Below, piece by piece: positions 35,690 to 46,700 of a DNA stretch of 64,000 nucleotides. Under the pieces are notes generated by a model. It was not told where the DNA came from. It searched no databases and saw nothing but the letters and a program-made list of their open reading frames with translations. Position 1 is the first letter of the stretch; every line of letters begins with the position of its first letter. The DNA is from Podocnemis expansa (Eukaryota; Chordata; Testudines; Podocnemididae): positions 23,687,264-23,751,263 of the forward strand of contig ML681971.1 in NCBI GenBank assembly GCA_007922195.1, written 5' to 3'. A program made the position numbers and the translations under genes.

Positions 35690-35761
35690 GTTAGAAGGGA
35701 CAAAGTACTTGCACTCCATCCTTTTTGCAGTGGGAGAGATGGAAGCTGGCATGTGCCAGAG

Positions 35762-35987
35762 AAAAAAAACAAGGAGTCGTGTGGCACTTAAAGACTAACA
35801 GATTTATTTTTCACATGAGCTTTCGTAGGAGAAAATCCCACTTGATCAGATGCTTCGAAGATGGGTGACGGAGTGGGATTTTCTCCTACAAAAGCTCATG
35901 CAAAAACTAAATCTGTTAGTCTTTAAGTGCCACACGACTCCTTGTTTTTTTTGCTGGACTAGACTAACACAGCTATCCCTTTGGAAA
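35762..35987. mobile_element. Inverted pair of PLE 3' ends with 11-bp TSD
   Basis: The left arm is a reversed PLE 3' end (AAGGAGTCGTGTGGCACTTA, CATGAGCTTTCGTAGGAG). The right arm is a forward one (AGTGGGATTTTCTCCTAC, AGTGCCACACGACTCCTTG). The 5'-truncation points meet in the middle near 35868. The whole unit is flanked by ATGTGCCAGAG (35751-35761 and 35988-35998), so both arms arrived in one event. PLEs are known for inverted and partial tandem insertions. It lies inside the DIRS Gag relic. Confidence 0.85.
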
Positions 35988-37029
35988 ATGTGCCAGAGTG
36001 TCTTGGTGGTCTGCCTTATGGTCTTGATCAAGGGAAGGGCGACCCGTGATGGTCTTTCTGGGACCAAGATGTCTACCATAGGGTCAGCATCCTCCACCAT
36101 CTCCTTGGCTTGCAGCCACCATATTTCAGGCTACACTCCTAAATGGCTCCTAGTGCACCTTGCTGTCATCCGGGATGGTTGCCGGGGTCAAGCCCACTCC
36201 TGCCTCATCCAGTGGGCAAGAGAATGACTCTTCCTCGGTTTGGGGTCCCAAGGAGTGAGGCTCTGCTGCATAGGGGGTGCTGTCATCGCCTGGAATCTAA
36301 GCGGCAATCAAATCTTTGTCTGAATCCCCGCCTTCTGGAGGGACACCCACCACAGAGGAGCAATGTAGCCTTGGTCCTGTGGAGGTGTGGGACCTGCTCA
36401 CTACTGAACCTTGGGCTTGGTGATAGGCCCAAGAGGTCCAGAAGGGCCACTTCGGTGGTCCCTGCCACCAGAGCCGTCCTTAGGGTAGGTCAAATGGGAA
36501 ATTTGATGTGGGCCCCGTGCTTTAGGGGGCCCTGTGGGGCCTGTACCCTCCCATGGCAGGGATTGGCATGAGCCCTACCTCTCTCACAGTGAGCCCCGAA
36601 TGTTTTTGGCTGGCAGACACAGGCTCGCTCAGAGACTGTTCTGCCAGTGAGTAGCTGGGCTGCCTGCCGCCCCTCCCCCTGGAGCCTCGGGCTGAGCAAT
36701 TAGCTGGAGGGGAGAGGGAGATTTAACCCTTTCCTTCCCCAGCAGCTACTGCCAGCACCAGCCCAGGGAACACACAGCTAGGTAAGTATTGGGGGGAGTC
36801 TAGTGGGACCCTGAGCCTGAGCCTGGAGGGGAACAAGGGCGCTGGGGATCCAAGACTCTCCCTGGGCCGTGATTCACATGGGGCTAGTGGGGGGCAGGTA
36901 GATCAGGGATCATGCTGTGACAGACCACTCCCCAGATCCCATTCAGTGTGCTGCTGTGACCTCCCAATTCCCACTACTGAACAGAGGCGGCGCTGGATCG
37001 GGGAGGGACCCGGGGCACGGGCCCAGGCC

Positions 37030-37330
37030 CCGCCCCCAGCCTGCAGGCCACACCCCCTGGCCAGGGACAGGGCCAGAAGTTGCTGTGCCACTGCGGGCGG
37101 CTAGGCCCTGCATCCCTGGCCAGGGACGGGGCTGAAAGCGGCTGTGGGAGGCCGGACCCCGCATCCCCGGCCGGGGACAGGGCTGGAAGCGGCCACGGGT
37201 GGCTGGGCCCCACATCCCTGGCTGGGGACGGGGCTGCCGCCACCATGGGTGGCCGGGCCCCAGGTCCCTGGCTGGGGACAGGGCTGCCACAGCTGATGGC
37301 GGCTGGGCCCCGGATCTCCGGCTTGATTGG
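37030..37330. repeat. GC-rich minisatellite, unit about 50 bp
   Basis: About six imperfect units on the theme GGCTGGGCCCCACATCCCTG followed by GCTGGGGACGGGGCTG. Open frames on both strands (for example 36943-37348 minus, 37080-37418 plus) are translations of the repeat and are not genes. Confidence 0.8.
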
Positions 37331-37915
37331 GCCGGAGATCTGGGGCACCAGCGCTGGGTTTCAGGGCATGTGCCTCGGGGTGCCCAGTGCCAGCAATGCC
37401 TCTGCTGCTGAACCCTGATTCAGCTCACTTTGCCAAGTGACCACTCACTCCTGCATCAGTCCACTCCAGCCTCTTGCATGCAGTAGGTCCTAGGCAGGGG
37501 GTGTATGCCCCCTGGCTACTCAAGAGAGGGTCCCCCAGCAAGCACTCCCGGCCCCTGTTACTGCACCAGGAGCCACTGTCTACAGAGATTGGGAACCACT
37601 CCCAACCACCACACACTCAAGTCCCTCCATTTAACAAAGAAATGGATTGTGCCCAGCCTCCTTCACTCACACCCTCTAAAGATCACACAGCTTTGGGTAA
37701 AACAACTACTAGTTTATTGATCAGATTATAATTCTAAGTGAGAATATGGCCGAGCATGGCAGAATCACAGTATAATAAGTCAGGAGAGGCCACAAGAATA
37801 CAAAAGGCAAACCACACATGCTAACCTAATACTTCTACTTAAATTAACCTCATAGTCCAAACAAGTTTAGCTCAAGGTGTTTGGCTGTTAGATGTTTGCA
37901 CAGCCAGTAGTCTCA

Positions 37916-38044
37916 ATTTCTAAAGGGGCAGCCATGTTAGTCTAGTCCAGCGAAAAAAACAAGGAGTCGTGTGGCACTTAAGACTAACAGATTTATTTTT
38001 TGCATGAGCTTTCGTGGGAGAAAATCCCACTTCATCAGATGCTT
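37916..38044 (-). mobile_element. PLE 3' end fragment (reverse), nested in hAT
   Basis: Words CAGCCATGTTAGTCTAGTCC, GGAGTCGTGTGGCACTTAAG and CATGAGCTTTCGTGGGAG match the other reversed PLE ends. A short duplication GTCTCA at 37910-37915 and 38045-38050 may be its target site. It is nested inside the 3.4-kb hAT, itself nested in the DIRS element, so it is at the third level. Confidence 0.7.
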
Positions 38045-39875
38045 GTCTCAGCCTTTTTTTCCAAACCCCTCAGCCCCTCCCTTTCAGGGCTGAGGTGACT
38101 CTTTTGTCTCTTCACAGACACCTCCATTAGCATACCTTTGTCTCTCTCTGACACTGCTGGGAGAGACCTCTGTCTCTTTCCTTATTCCTGAGCCACAGAA
38201 AGCATGTTACATGTTTGTTCACACTTATGAAGTTGTAGGAAACATATCATCATAGAATTCATGTAGAATAGGTTATTAGCATCCACACAGAAACATTGCA
38301 TTGTGCAATTGGCAGCAAATCATACAATTCCAGTGTACAAGTGAACAGGAAAATCATGTAGCTCATAACCCAGGATGCACACCATCACACATGCCCCTCT
38401 GGGCCCAGGGTCATGCTGGTTTGGTGGCCAGGCAAGAGGATGGCAGGTGGGCCAGGTCAAGGAGTGCCCCCCACACCCCAGGCCAGGTGGTTTGGCTGGA
38501 GGGCAAGCTGGGCCAGGGATCCTGTGTGATCATTGATCACCAGCCATTTACAGACATGACTTTCACCTTGTGTTTTCTTCTTTTCTTTCTGGGATGGACC
38601 CTCTCTTTTGTGGGAGTTGTTTGCATCACTTAGCCACTAAGGTAGTACTAGCATTTCATCAGGACAGGCTAGTATTGACTGATTCCATCACACACACCCT
38701 TCATTCACACATCTTGTTCACACATTTAAATGAAATTCCAGAGTATACACCTAAAAAGTTTTATCAAGAATACAAAATAGAGTTCTAAATTAACAACATC
38801 AAGCTTAGTTGGACATTGGTTACAATGTCTGTTAAACTGAGTTAGTTATTTCAGTTATGATATTAAAGAACAGATACAGTGTTGCCTAACAGATACTTGA
38901 AAAGGTACATTCAATTAATTTTCTCTCTCCATCTCCCTACATTGTGGCTACAGAAGCCTGCTGCACTAGCATGAAGAATACAGTTAGGGAAAGGAATTCC
39001 TTGAGTGAAGTATATGGTATTAATTTATACAGTATTGCCAGTTTCAAGAGATCAAAAATCACAAGAATGACAAAAATACGTCCTTGGGGGGGAGGGGGCA
39101 AGATTATAGAATAGAATAGAATTATAGGGTTAACCTCTTGATGTTTGAATTCTCCCTACCCATCCCAGGGTGAGTAGGTGACAATTAGTGTTGCCTGCTC
39201 TTTCTACCACAGATACTGGGTAAGTTTTCATCTTTTTACCCATCTTTTATATTTGCTGATTCTCAAGTAAATCTATGGAACTTCCTGTGTCTTGCTTCCT
39301 CAGAGCTTCTGTGTAATCACTGTAAATGGCTGGTGATCAGACATGACTTTCATCTTGTATTTTTTTCTTTTTCCTTTCTGGGTGGATCCTTCTTGCTTTT
39401 CGCATCCTGAGTGAAATGGACTTCTTTGCCTCCTGGGTTCCCTAACTTCCCCCATCTGGTTTGCAGGGGAAATTGCAGATGCTGTGCTGCCTTCCTTGGT
39501 GCCTGCCACCCAGCTGCACTTCTCTTACTTTCCTGATACCCCACTCTATCTTTCCCTGCTCCCCACTCTCATGCTGCCACTCAGAAGATTGTGGGGAAGG
39601 CAAGCATCACAGCAAAGCTCATGGGAGGGGTAGGGGTGGAAGTCCGAGGGACAGTATGATCCATCACCCTCCTTCCTACTCCTATTTGTGGAGCTTCTTG
39701 GCTCCTGATATTCAGCAACAGGAACCTGGAGGGTTTAGGGAACAATGTGCCTTGTCAGACACTCCCCTGGGCTGGCCAGCCCTGCCCCCCCCCAAGTGCT
39801 GGGGTGGGTGGGGGCCCTGCAGACAGCAATTCACCGAGGGCCCCGCACCCCCCGAGGGACGGCCCTGCCTGCCAC

Positions 39876-40974
39876 TGTTGCCAAGGGGGACGGCTTGAAG
39901 AGTGGCTCCTTCATTTCCTCCTGCTGCCCTTGCAAATTCCCAAGACCTCGGACCTTTCTCACCCCAAGGAGAGTTGACTATGGGGCAACCAAGGGGGTGT
40001 GATGCTGCTCAGAGCCAGAGACCAGCATCAGCTATGCTCTGGTGACCAACATCAGGGTGCTCCTGCCGCTTCGATCACCATTGGCAGTACTGGGGAGTGG
40101 TGCCTTCAAAAAGGTTGGGCCAGTTCCTGCTGCACCCCCTGCTTGGTCTGTGGAGAATGTGGCCTGGGCATCTGGGCCAGCGATGCCAAGTCACAGTGCT
40201 GTGGGTTTCAGCAGCATGAGCTTGCCCTTAGGCTGCACCGTGGGTTTCAGTGTCAACGGTACCTGTCCCCGGTCCAGTGCCACAGTCTGTTCAATTAGGC
40301 CCCTGGCCACTTCAAAGGTCTTGGGACTAGATGGCAGCTGCAGATCCTCTCCTAGGATGTCCCTGATCAGGGACATTGCGGAGACCGGACTCAATGGGCC
40401 CCCCTCGGGGCCTGGAGTCGATGGTACTGGGGGGAGTGGTGCCAGGCTTGAGTGGCCCTTCTCAGGATCCACCACCTTGGCTAGCTTGGTTGACAGCACC
40501 TTATCTTCCTTTCTTTTCTTTGGCACCAGAGAGTGAGACCAGTACCGGTATGTCTCACCTCGAGGCGGTGCCAACAGTGCCAGGGAGTGGTGGTGCCGGG
40601 CTCCTGAATCTCTAGATCTTGCTGCCAGTGGTGCGCTCTGCACCGAAACCACCTTGCTTGAGCCCAAGCCTCCAGCTTCTACTGGGTGGACAGCCTCCTC
40701 CATCATGAGGAGTCTTAGTCTCTGGTCCCTTTCTTTGTGGATGCAGGGTTTAAAACTTCTACGAAGTTTTCACTTGTCTCTAAAGTGCAACTCACCCAGG
40801 CACCTCAGAAAGGCTATGTGAAGATGATTTGTAGGCATAAACTTTTTACATACATTGCAGGCTTTGAAGCCTGACAACTGGGCTTCTGCCCTTGGGCAGA
40901 CAGTTCTCCAAGAGCAAGAGTCCTTCTGAAGATCTCCTAACTCATTAACAAAATAGCAGCTGAAAGCTATAAAC
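39876..40974 (-). pseudogene. DIRS Gag-like N-terminal part
   Basis: Minus-strand frame 40191-40706 encodes a proline/serine-rich region (MMEEAVHPVEAGGLGSS). Just upstream in another frame is FKACNVCKKFMPTNHLH, a C-x2-C...H pattern typical of the start of DIRS Gag, followed by RCLGELHFRDK. A stop lies between the two. The region continues past 40190 and is interrupted at 39875 by the 3.4-kb hAT; the sequence picks up again at 36468. The upstream edge meets the hAT insertion at 40975. Confidence 0.65.
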
Positions 40975-41419
40975 CAGGGGTGGCCAAACTTATGAAACTC
41001 AAGAGCCACACAAGTTGATTATTAAACCTTCAAGAGCCACACTGAGGTGAATAGCCATACACTTTTACCCACTCCAAAATTACTAAGTTTAAAATTCATT
41101 GCACACTTTAATTTTATCGTAAAAAGAGGGCAAATATCGATTCTACTAGTGGCAGATTCTAATAATTACTTAAGGTTCCCATGAAAATTAGTCCTATTCT
41201 GTAAAAACGTAGCTGCTGCTCGATGTAGAAGAGTGCAGGCTACTGGCGAGTTTTTTAAAATCCTGACCATGCTGCACTTCTCCCTGCTGTCCCAACCCCC
41301 GCCTGAACTCCTAGGCTGGGACTGGTTTCCTAAACTGATTTGCTGACATTCTTCCAGGAGCCACAATTTTTCATTCAAGAGCCACATGTGGCTCCCGAGC
41401 CGCAGTTTGGCCACGCCTG
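40975..41419. mobile_element. hAT-type MITE, 445 bp, perfect 8-bp TSD
   Basis: Left end CAGGGGTGGCCAAACTTATG, right end CAGTTTGGCCACGCCTG. Flanks CTATAAAC (40967-40974 and 41420-41427) match perfectly. The interior repeats the phrase AAGAGCCACA several times near both ends (AAGAGCCACATGTGGCTCCC). No transposase. Inserted into the 5' end of the DIRS element. Confidence 0.88.
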
Positions 41420-41599
41420 CTATAAACACTTAACTACTGAGAACTAGGGGATAGCTATCTGATTGTCAGCAGCACTGTTCCAGGAACACTTGGTTGGGGC
41501 AGTAAGAAGGAACTGGAGAAGGAGAGGGTCGGTAAGGCTATATACAGGGGGTTGTGAGGCACCTCTAGGGCCACAGTCGACCCTGCGGGTAGTCTAGGG

Positions 41600-42531
41600 C
41601 AGTGGTTCCCTACCTTTTCTCTGCCGTAACACACCTTGATACCTTCAAATTTTTCAAGGCACACCACCATTGAAAAGCTCATGAATATTCAAATTAACTT
41701 AAATTATTTATGAATATTCATGAACCATGGCAGCGTGTTTCAGAAATGCTGCTTTGTAGGATAGTAGGGGTAGCACAGCAGGAGTGGCAAAAGACGGGAA
41801 GTCAGGAGTCATGTGCAGTGGCAGGAGTGAGTGTGGGCAGCACAGCAGGGCAGGGGTGGCAAAAGAGGAGAGAGGAAGGGAGACCAGGAGTGGATTTGTG
41901 GGGGGGGGGGGGGGGCAGGGGAGCATGGTGCAGCACCTACTTCCCCCTTCTCCACAGTGGCTCCCTGCCACCCCGGGCAAATCCTCACCCCACTGCTGCT
42001 CCCTCCCACCCCACTGGGTCCCCTCCTCCCCTTTCCCAGCCCCCTGCTGTCTGTGACGGACCCTCCCATCACCTCAGGGGCAGAACAAGGCCTCCAGCCC
42101 CCAGCTACACCCCCCCAACCAAACAGCCACCTCACAAGCCCAGCTACACACACACACCCCACCCCACCCAACCCCCAGCGGTCCCTCCCGCCCCCCCAAG
42201 CCCTTACCTGGGCTGTTTTAGGCTGGCTGATAGGGGCTGCTCCACCCTGCAGGGGGGAGATTGCTGCTGGAGGCCTGAGGCCCTGAGTGTGTCAATCTGC
42301 CAGCTGGGTTAAGGTTAAGGTGGAGCAGGGTTTAAGGTGGAGCCACCGGAACTCTGTGTTTGGGTGCTTCCCCTTTACTTTAACCCTCTCCTTTCCCACC
42401 CCTGCGCAGCCCACATGGCTGGGCCGAGGAGGGAGGGAACTTTAATCCCAGCTGTCAGGGATGCTCGCAGCACACTTTGGGTGTTGCCATGGCACACCAG
42501 TGTGCCACAGCACACTGGTTGGGAACCACTG
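41600..42531. mobile_element. hAT-type element B, 932 bp, perfect 8-bp TSD
   Basis: Left end CAGTGGTTCCCTACCTTTTC, right end GGTTGGGAACCACTG. Flanks GTCTAGGG (41592-41599 and 42532-42539) are identical. The interior holds a 16-bp G run (41900-41915), a C-rich tract (41960-42210) and, at about 42300-42390, sequence resembling the right end of element A (CCCTTTACTTTAACCCTC). A right-end copy of the same chimera lies at 18300-18531. No transposase frame; the 200-aa proline-rich frame is low complexity. Confidence 0.88.
41900..41915. repeat. Homopolymer G run
   Basis: A 16-bp G tract inside hAT element B. Likely length-variable and prone to sequencing error. Confidence 0.85.
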
Positions 42532-42619
42532 GTCTAGGGGAAAGCTTTGCAACAATCTATGCATGCAGCACTTATACACCTGAGTTCGAACTGACGTGAG
42601 CAGTCACTTGAAGAAGAAC

Positions 42620-45600
42620 TGAATTTCCAGCAAGTTCTGCTCTGGGAGTTTTGTTCAGACCCATCTCTACTTTGAAAAGCTTTGGGTTCAGCCAGAGGAT
42701 TGGGCAAAAGGTCCTCACTCACCCAAAACAGTTCAATTCTCCCTAAGCGAGACCTAGAGCCTGGAATGTTGAGGCTCCAACTTGTACTACTCCCTTTCCC
42801 TTGTAGTTTGGTCCTTATAAATAATTTTCCCTCACCACAATGCTTTGATGTAAGTGACAGTGTTTTGGATGCAATTAATACAGCACCTGCCGTGGTAGGC
42901 TTTTCCTTGTCTCCTTTGTCATTTTAAAGCTGCCATTGTGAGGGTTTTCTGAAATTACGTGAAGCCCCACTGGCTAGATGAGGGCACTGTGTATTTATAA
43001 CACCACTGTTGAAACACATACAAATCTCACATAAATCTAGGGAGACTTAATCATGCCTGCATTTTCAATCCAGTTTTATGAGGTCAGAACTGTTGGTCCA
43101 GGCCACTTTCCACAACTGAGGCCTGGCTGACTAAACAGTGCTGCAGAACAGTAAAGCTGTTTAAACCCATTATTATTCCCCTTTTGCTGGTGCAGCAGCA
43201 GGAACCAATTTCTTCCCTGTTCACAGACCTCTCCTGCCAGTGCACTAATACATTATTGCTCAGATTGGGCAGGATCCAGCCCCCAGTGACACCAGTGGGA
43301 ATTTGTCATTAACGCCAGTGGAAGCAGAACTAGGTCCATTATCTGGGTCTACTGCTGTTTTGTTGAGTCCCTTGTCTCTTGTCTTTAGTTTCAAAGCATA
43401 ACACTGTTGTTTAAGTTGTGTGCAGAAAGGCCCAGTGAGTGACTTTAACCCACAAAATATGTATCCCTAGCTCTCATATAGTACTTTTCCTGAACAGGCT
43501 TAAAAGCAAGCAGTATCATACTAAGCTGGTCTTGATTTTTAAAGGGTCTGAGTCATGGGTTTGGAAAGGCTGGGATTGGCAAACCTGGAAAGTGCAGGTC
43601 ACAGGTATGTGCCAGCACCTCTCCACCATACCCAGCAGGACAGTAGAAAAAACATATGGCTGAGGAGACAGCATTTCAGACCCAAACTCAGCTGACTGCC
43701 CATCTCTTGATGAACCTTTATGTAGAAAGAATTTTGGCTGAATAAATATCTCAGTGCAACCGCACAAGACATTCACCATTGAAGTTCTGGGCCTAAACTG
43801 GAAGACAGGAAACCTGAGTTCTGTAACTACCTTTGCCACAGACATGTTACATTAGCATGACCTTCTACAGTTCACTGAGCCTGTGCCCCATTCATCCCTC
43901 TCTTTGCTGGGGGTATATTGATACCAGCCCCCTACACAACAGTGCTGTGATGTTCTGCAGCTAACTCATTCAGATTGAAATAAGTTGTAGCTCTTTGGAA
44001 TTCTGTTTGGCCATAAAGTAGATTCTCTTGCACTCAGGATGGTTCTGACACAGAAGAATTAGCCAAGAGAACACAAAAATAAATTGGGCTAATGATGCAA
44101 GGAAATAGTAGCCTGTGACCACAAAGTACAATGCAATATTTCAATGCATATGCTGATGCTTCCATTTCTGCAAGTTAAATTCCTGAAGATTATTAGAACC
44201 AAAATAGATTTTAAGATCTAATTTCCTCTTCGCCATGAATGCAGTTGGTTTTATCTTTACATCACACTCTACTTGGAAAAGAAAAGGTCACAGAGTTAAA
44301 TTTTTGCTTCTAGTCAGTTTCCTTTTCCAGTTTTTATTGTCTCAGATACTGCAGGGATATATTTTCCTGGCTTAAAATAAAATTTAAAACTATCATATTC
44401 ACATAAGATTTTGTAAAACCATAATTTGTAACCCCAGCTATGTTTGGGAGATAAACTAAGCTGACAGTATCACTTTAAGAAAATTAAAAGAAATTCTGAC
44501 AATAATTTGAGAATGTATACATGCATCTGTTCCCTCTGGTGTTTCTGAAAATTACATGATTTTGAAATAAAGCACAATTAATTAAACTCTATACATTTAT
44601 TATTCTGGAAACAAAACAATTCTATGAAGATTCTAAAATATTCACCCAGTCAAGTCAAAATTCCTCTAGTTCAGACAGGAAAATGAAATAGCACTGCCCC
44701 CAAGTTGCCTGTATATTTTCTACACTGTTATTTGGCTGCGGTATGCACTTATCAGCTAGCTAACAACCATCTGCTAGACCCTGGTTCTCCATCCTATTCA
44801 GTCCACATTTCCACACACTGAAATTAAAATATTGACAGAAACAATTTCTAGAGGGAAAAGGCAAGTGAATAGGGGAATTGAAGCTGTTAAAGGTTTTCTT
44901 GCATTAAAGTTTCTGTGTGTACCCTGCCAATTAAAATTCTATTTATTTTATATTTCTGAAATATAAAATATTAAAATTGAAAAAATATGATCAAGGATGT
45001 AATTTCTTATACCTGATGCAGGGAAACATTAGCAGCAGACCATACAGTGCAGTAGTTTTTGGAATAGCAGTTCTTCTATGCACAATTATACTTGCCAAAG
45101 GAACTGGATTTTGCTAGAAATCAAGGAAGAAGGTCCTGTGGGATGCAACTAGGACATCAGAGTTGAACACTCTACAATGTGCAACTAGAATGCAAGATGA
45201 AAAAGGTCTTCATTTAACCTGCTGGGCCTTTGGCATATATGATCTACATCAATTAACCCCAGATGCAAAGTCTGTTTAAGTCAAATGAAGTCTTTCCATT
45301 GTTTTTAATGCGCTTTGGATCAGCCCTGCAATGCACGAAGTCTCTTGTGGGCATACTTTCCACAGATGTGCTGCATTCTCTATCACACAAGTACACAGTA
45401 CATGCTGCACTGTAAATGGATTTAAGACATATTTACACCCAGATTCAGGCTTCCCCAAAGTTTGCACCTGAACTGAAACCCCACATCCATTTCTGCCAGT
45501 TAGAAAAATACCTCAGGGCTTCTTATCCCACGAGCTAACTGGGAAAGAGAGCTCCCTTTGGCCCACAATGATAGGCCCAAACCAAAACACAGCATTCAGC

Positions 45601-45944
45601 ACCGCTAAGTCACTCGGACTTCCTAATATGAATTCACATATGTACCTTTAGCCCCATTATAGTGCCATGGGGAAAAGTTGATACAGTGCACTTGACTGAC
45701 TAGCCACACATTAATAAGTGTTAGGTATCAGAAGGCAGCATGCATAACCTGGAGGTCACAAATGCTGGTGAGAGGCATCAATTTAAATGGATTTTACACC
45801 CAGTTTGAATTTGGCCTATGCAGTCTGATCTCCAATAACTCAGGGACTGAGTGAGCATTTATTTTACTTACAAATTACACCATGCAGCAGCGACAAGCTC
45901 TGTGCAGTCACTATGGTGTTAATACAAATGTGTGCATTAGGGTG
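42620..45944. other. Unique noncoding DNA with a MIR-like relic
   Basis: No gene seen. At about 43795-43910 the words ACCTGAGTTCTGTAACTACC, TTTGCCACAGACATG and GAGCCTGTGCCCCATTCATC match a forward MIR core. 44100-45100 is AT-rich and featureless. Confidence 0.45.
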
Positions 45945-46025
45945 GGGGTGGAATCAGAGACATGCAGGATTAAAAGGGACTATAGGAGGGCACCTACTCC
46001 AGTCCCCTCTACTGAGGCGGAAGTA
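45945..46025 (-). repeat. CR1/LINE 3' relic (weak)
   Basis: GATTAAAAGGGACTATAGGA followed by GGGCACCTACTCCAGTCCCC resembles the reversed 3' end of an old CR1-like LINE. Short and diverged. Confidence 0.4.
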
Positions 46026-46283
46026 AATATAAAGTGCCTGAACTTGCACATTAGACAGTCACTAAACATGAACAATTTAGCTATGTTTGTTCTTCTGTGA
46101 TATGAAAGGGCTGTTATCCCTACTCTACCCTATCTAAGGACCAACAACCTTTTATTTAACCCCTTCACTTCTGCTTCACAAGAATCTTTTAAAGCATCGC
46201 TTTTTTGATAGGCCTGCTAACCTGTGCTGAAAGTTCTCCTCTAAGCATACGGGAGATGTTTTCTGTATGTCAGGAAAGAGTTT

Positions 46284-46314
46284 AAAAAAAAAAAAAGAGA
46301 GAGAGAGAGAGAGA
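46284..46314. repeat. A run followed by GA microsatellite
   Basis: Thirteen A bases (46284-46296) followed by about nine GA units (46297-46314). No attached retroelement body was recognised. Confidence 0.85.
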
Positions 46315-46447
46315 TGGGAGCAGAAGGTAGGTTCTCTTTTCATGTAGGTTGGTTCTATAATCACCCCCCCCACACACATAATATGCAAATATGTGCACTT
46401 TCCATGGATTCCTGACAGCCAATAAGAGACCTTCAAATTCACAGAAT

Positions 46448-46700
46448 CAATCATAGAATCATAGGGTTGGATGGGACCTCATGAGGTCATCTAGTCCAAC
46501 CCCCTGCTAAAAGCAGGACCACTCTCACTAAATCACTCCATCCAGGGTAATGTCTAAATGGACCTTAAATATATCCAAAGACAGAGATTCCACCACTGCC
46601 CTAGGCAACACATTCCAATGCTTCACCACTCTCTTAGTGAGAAAGTTTCTCCTAATAACCAACTGTGACCTCCCGAGCTACAACTTGAAACCATTGCTGG
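46448..46700 (-). mobile_element. CR1 LINE 3' fragment (reverse)
   Basis: Starts with the reversed CR1 terminus (AATCATAGAATCATAGGGTT, GGATGGGACCTCATGAGGTC, ATCTAGTCCAACCCCCTGC) and runs through the start of the 3' untranslated block to about 46700, where it is truncated. It is less diverged than the copy at 7697, with an intact ATCATAGAATCATAG end, so it may be younger. Confidence 0.9.

Larger units (their letters stand above)
34213..36468 (-). pseudogene. DIRS Gag-like C-terminal part, interrupted
   Basis: The minus-strand frame 34213-35064 includes KDTRRLDLFGRKVYSTEGLQ and AILSRCAFNSWSTLEKF, the conserved end of the DIRS first protein. The hAT element at 35118-35689 and the PLE pair at 35762-35987 interrupt it. 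On the far side, 35999-36100 encodes VDILVPERPSRVALPLIKTI, which belongs just before. 36283-36468 continues the less conserved middle and is cut off by the 3.4-kb hAT element. Several stops are present. Its role in the element would be RNA packaging. The 283-aa open stretch is only a part. Confidence 0.7.
36469..39867. mobile_element. hAT-type element, 3.4 kb, perfect 8-bp TSD
   Basis: Left terminus CAGAGCCGTCCTTAGGGTAG; right terminus, reversed, CAGGGCCGTCCCTCGGGG. Flanks CCTGCCAC (36461-36468 and 39868-39875) are identical. It interrupts the DIRS Gag. The length would allow a transposase, but I see no long frame or hAT dimerisation motif. The interior is a minisatellite (37030-37330), a nested PLE fragment (37916-38044), unique-looking AT-rich DNA, and a pair of direct/inverted repeats at 38534 and 39320. 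It may be a derivative that captured other sequence. The 220-bp MITE at 5769 shares its right terminus. Confidence 0.8.
31206..42619 (-). mobile_element. DIRS-type tyrosine-recombinase retrotransposon, decayed and split by five insertions
   Basis: Inverted terminal repeats lie at 31206-31411 and 41495-42619. Between them, on the minus strand, the order is Gag, reverse transcriptase/RNase H, then tyrosine recombinase, as in DIRS elements. Internal insertions are 35118-35689 (hAT), 35762-35987 (PLE pair), 36469-39867 (hAT), 40975-41419 (hAT) and 41600-42531 (hAT). Removing them and their duplications leaves about 5.8 kb, close to a normal full-length DIRS. As expected for recombinase-mediated integration, no flanking target duplication is apparent. 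All genes contain stops and frameshifts. Confidence 0.85.
41420..42619 (-). repeat. DIRS right inverted terminal repeat, split
   Basis: 41495-41599 and 42532-42619 together match the complement of the left terminal repeat at 31206-31411; shared words include AAGGAACTGGAGAAGGAGAG and CTATATACAGGGGGTTGTGA. The hAT element at 41600-42531 splits it. The outermost end is near GTCACTTGAAGAAGAACTG (42619). Confidence 0.7.

Noticed and set aside
36943..37418. Gly/Pro/Ala-rich open frames on both strands
   Set aside because: They are translations of a GC-rich 50-bp tandem repeat.
41710..42312. 200-residue open frame
   Set aside because: Low-complexity proline/glycine translation within hAT element B, with frames open on both strands.
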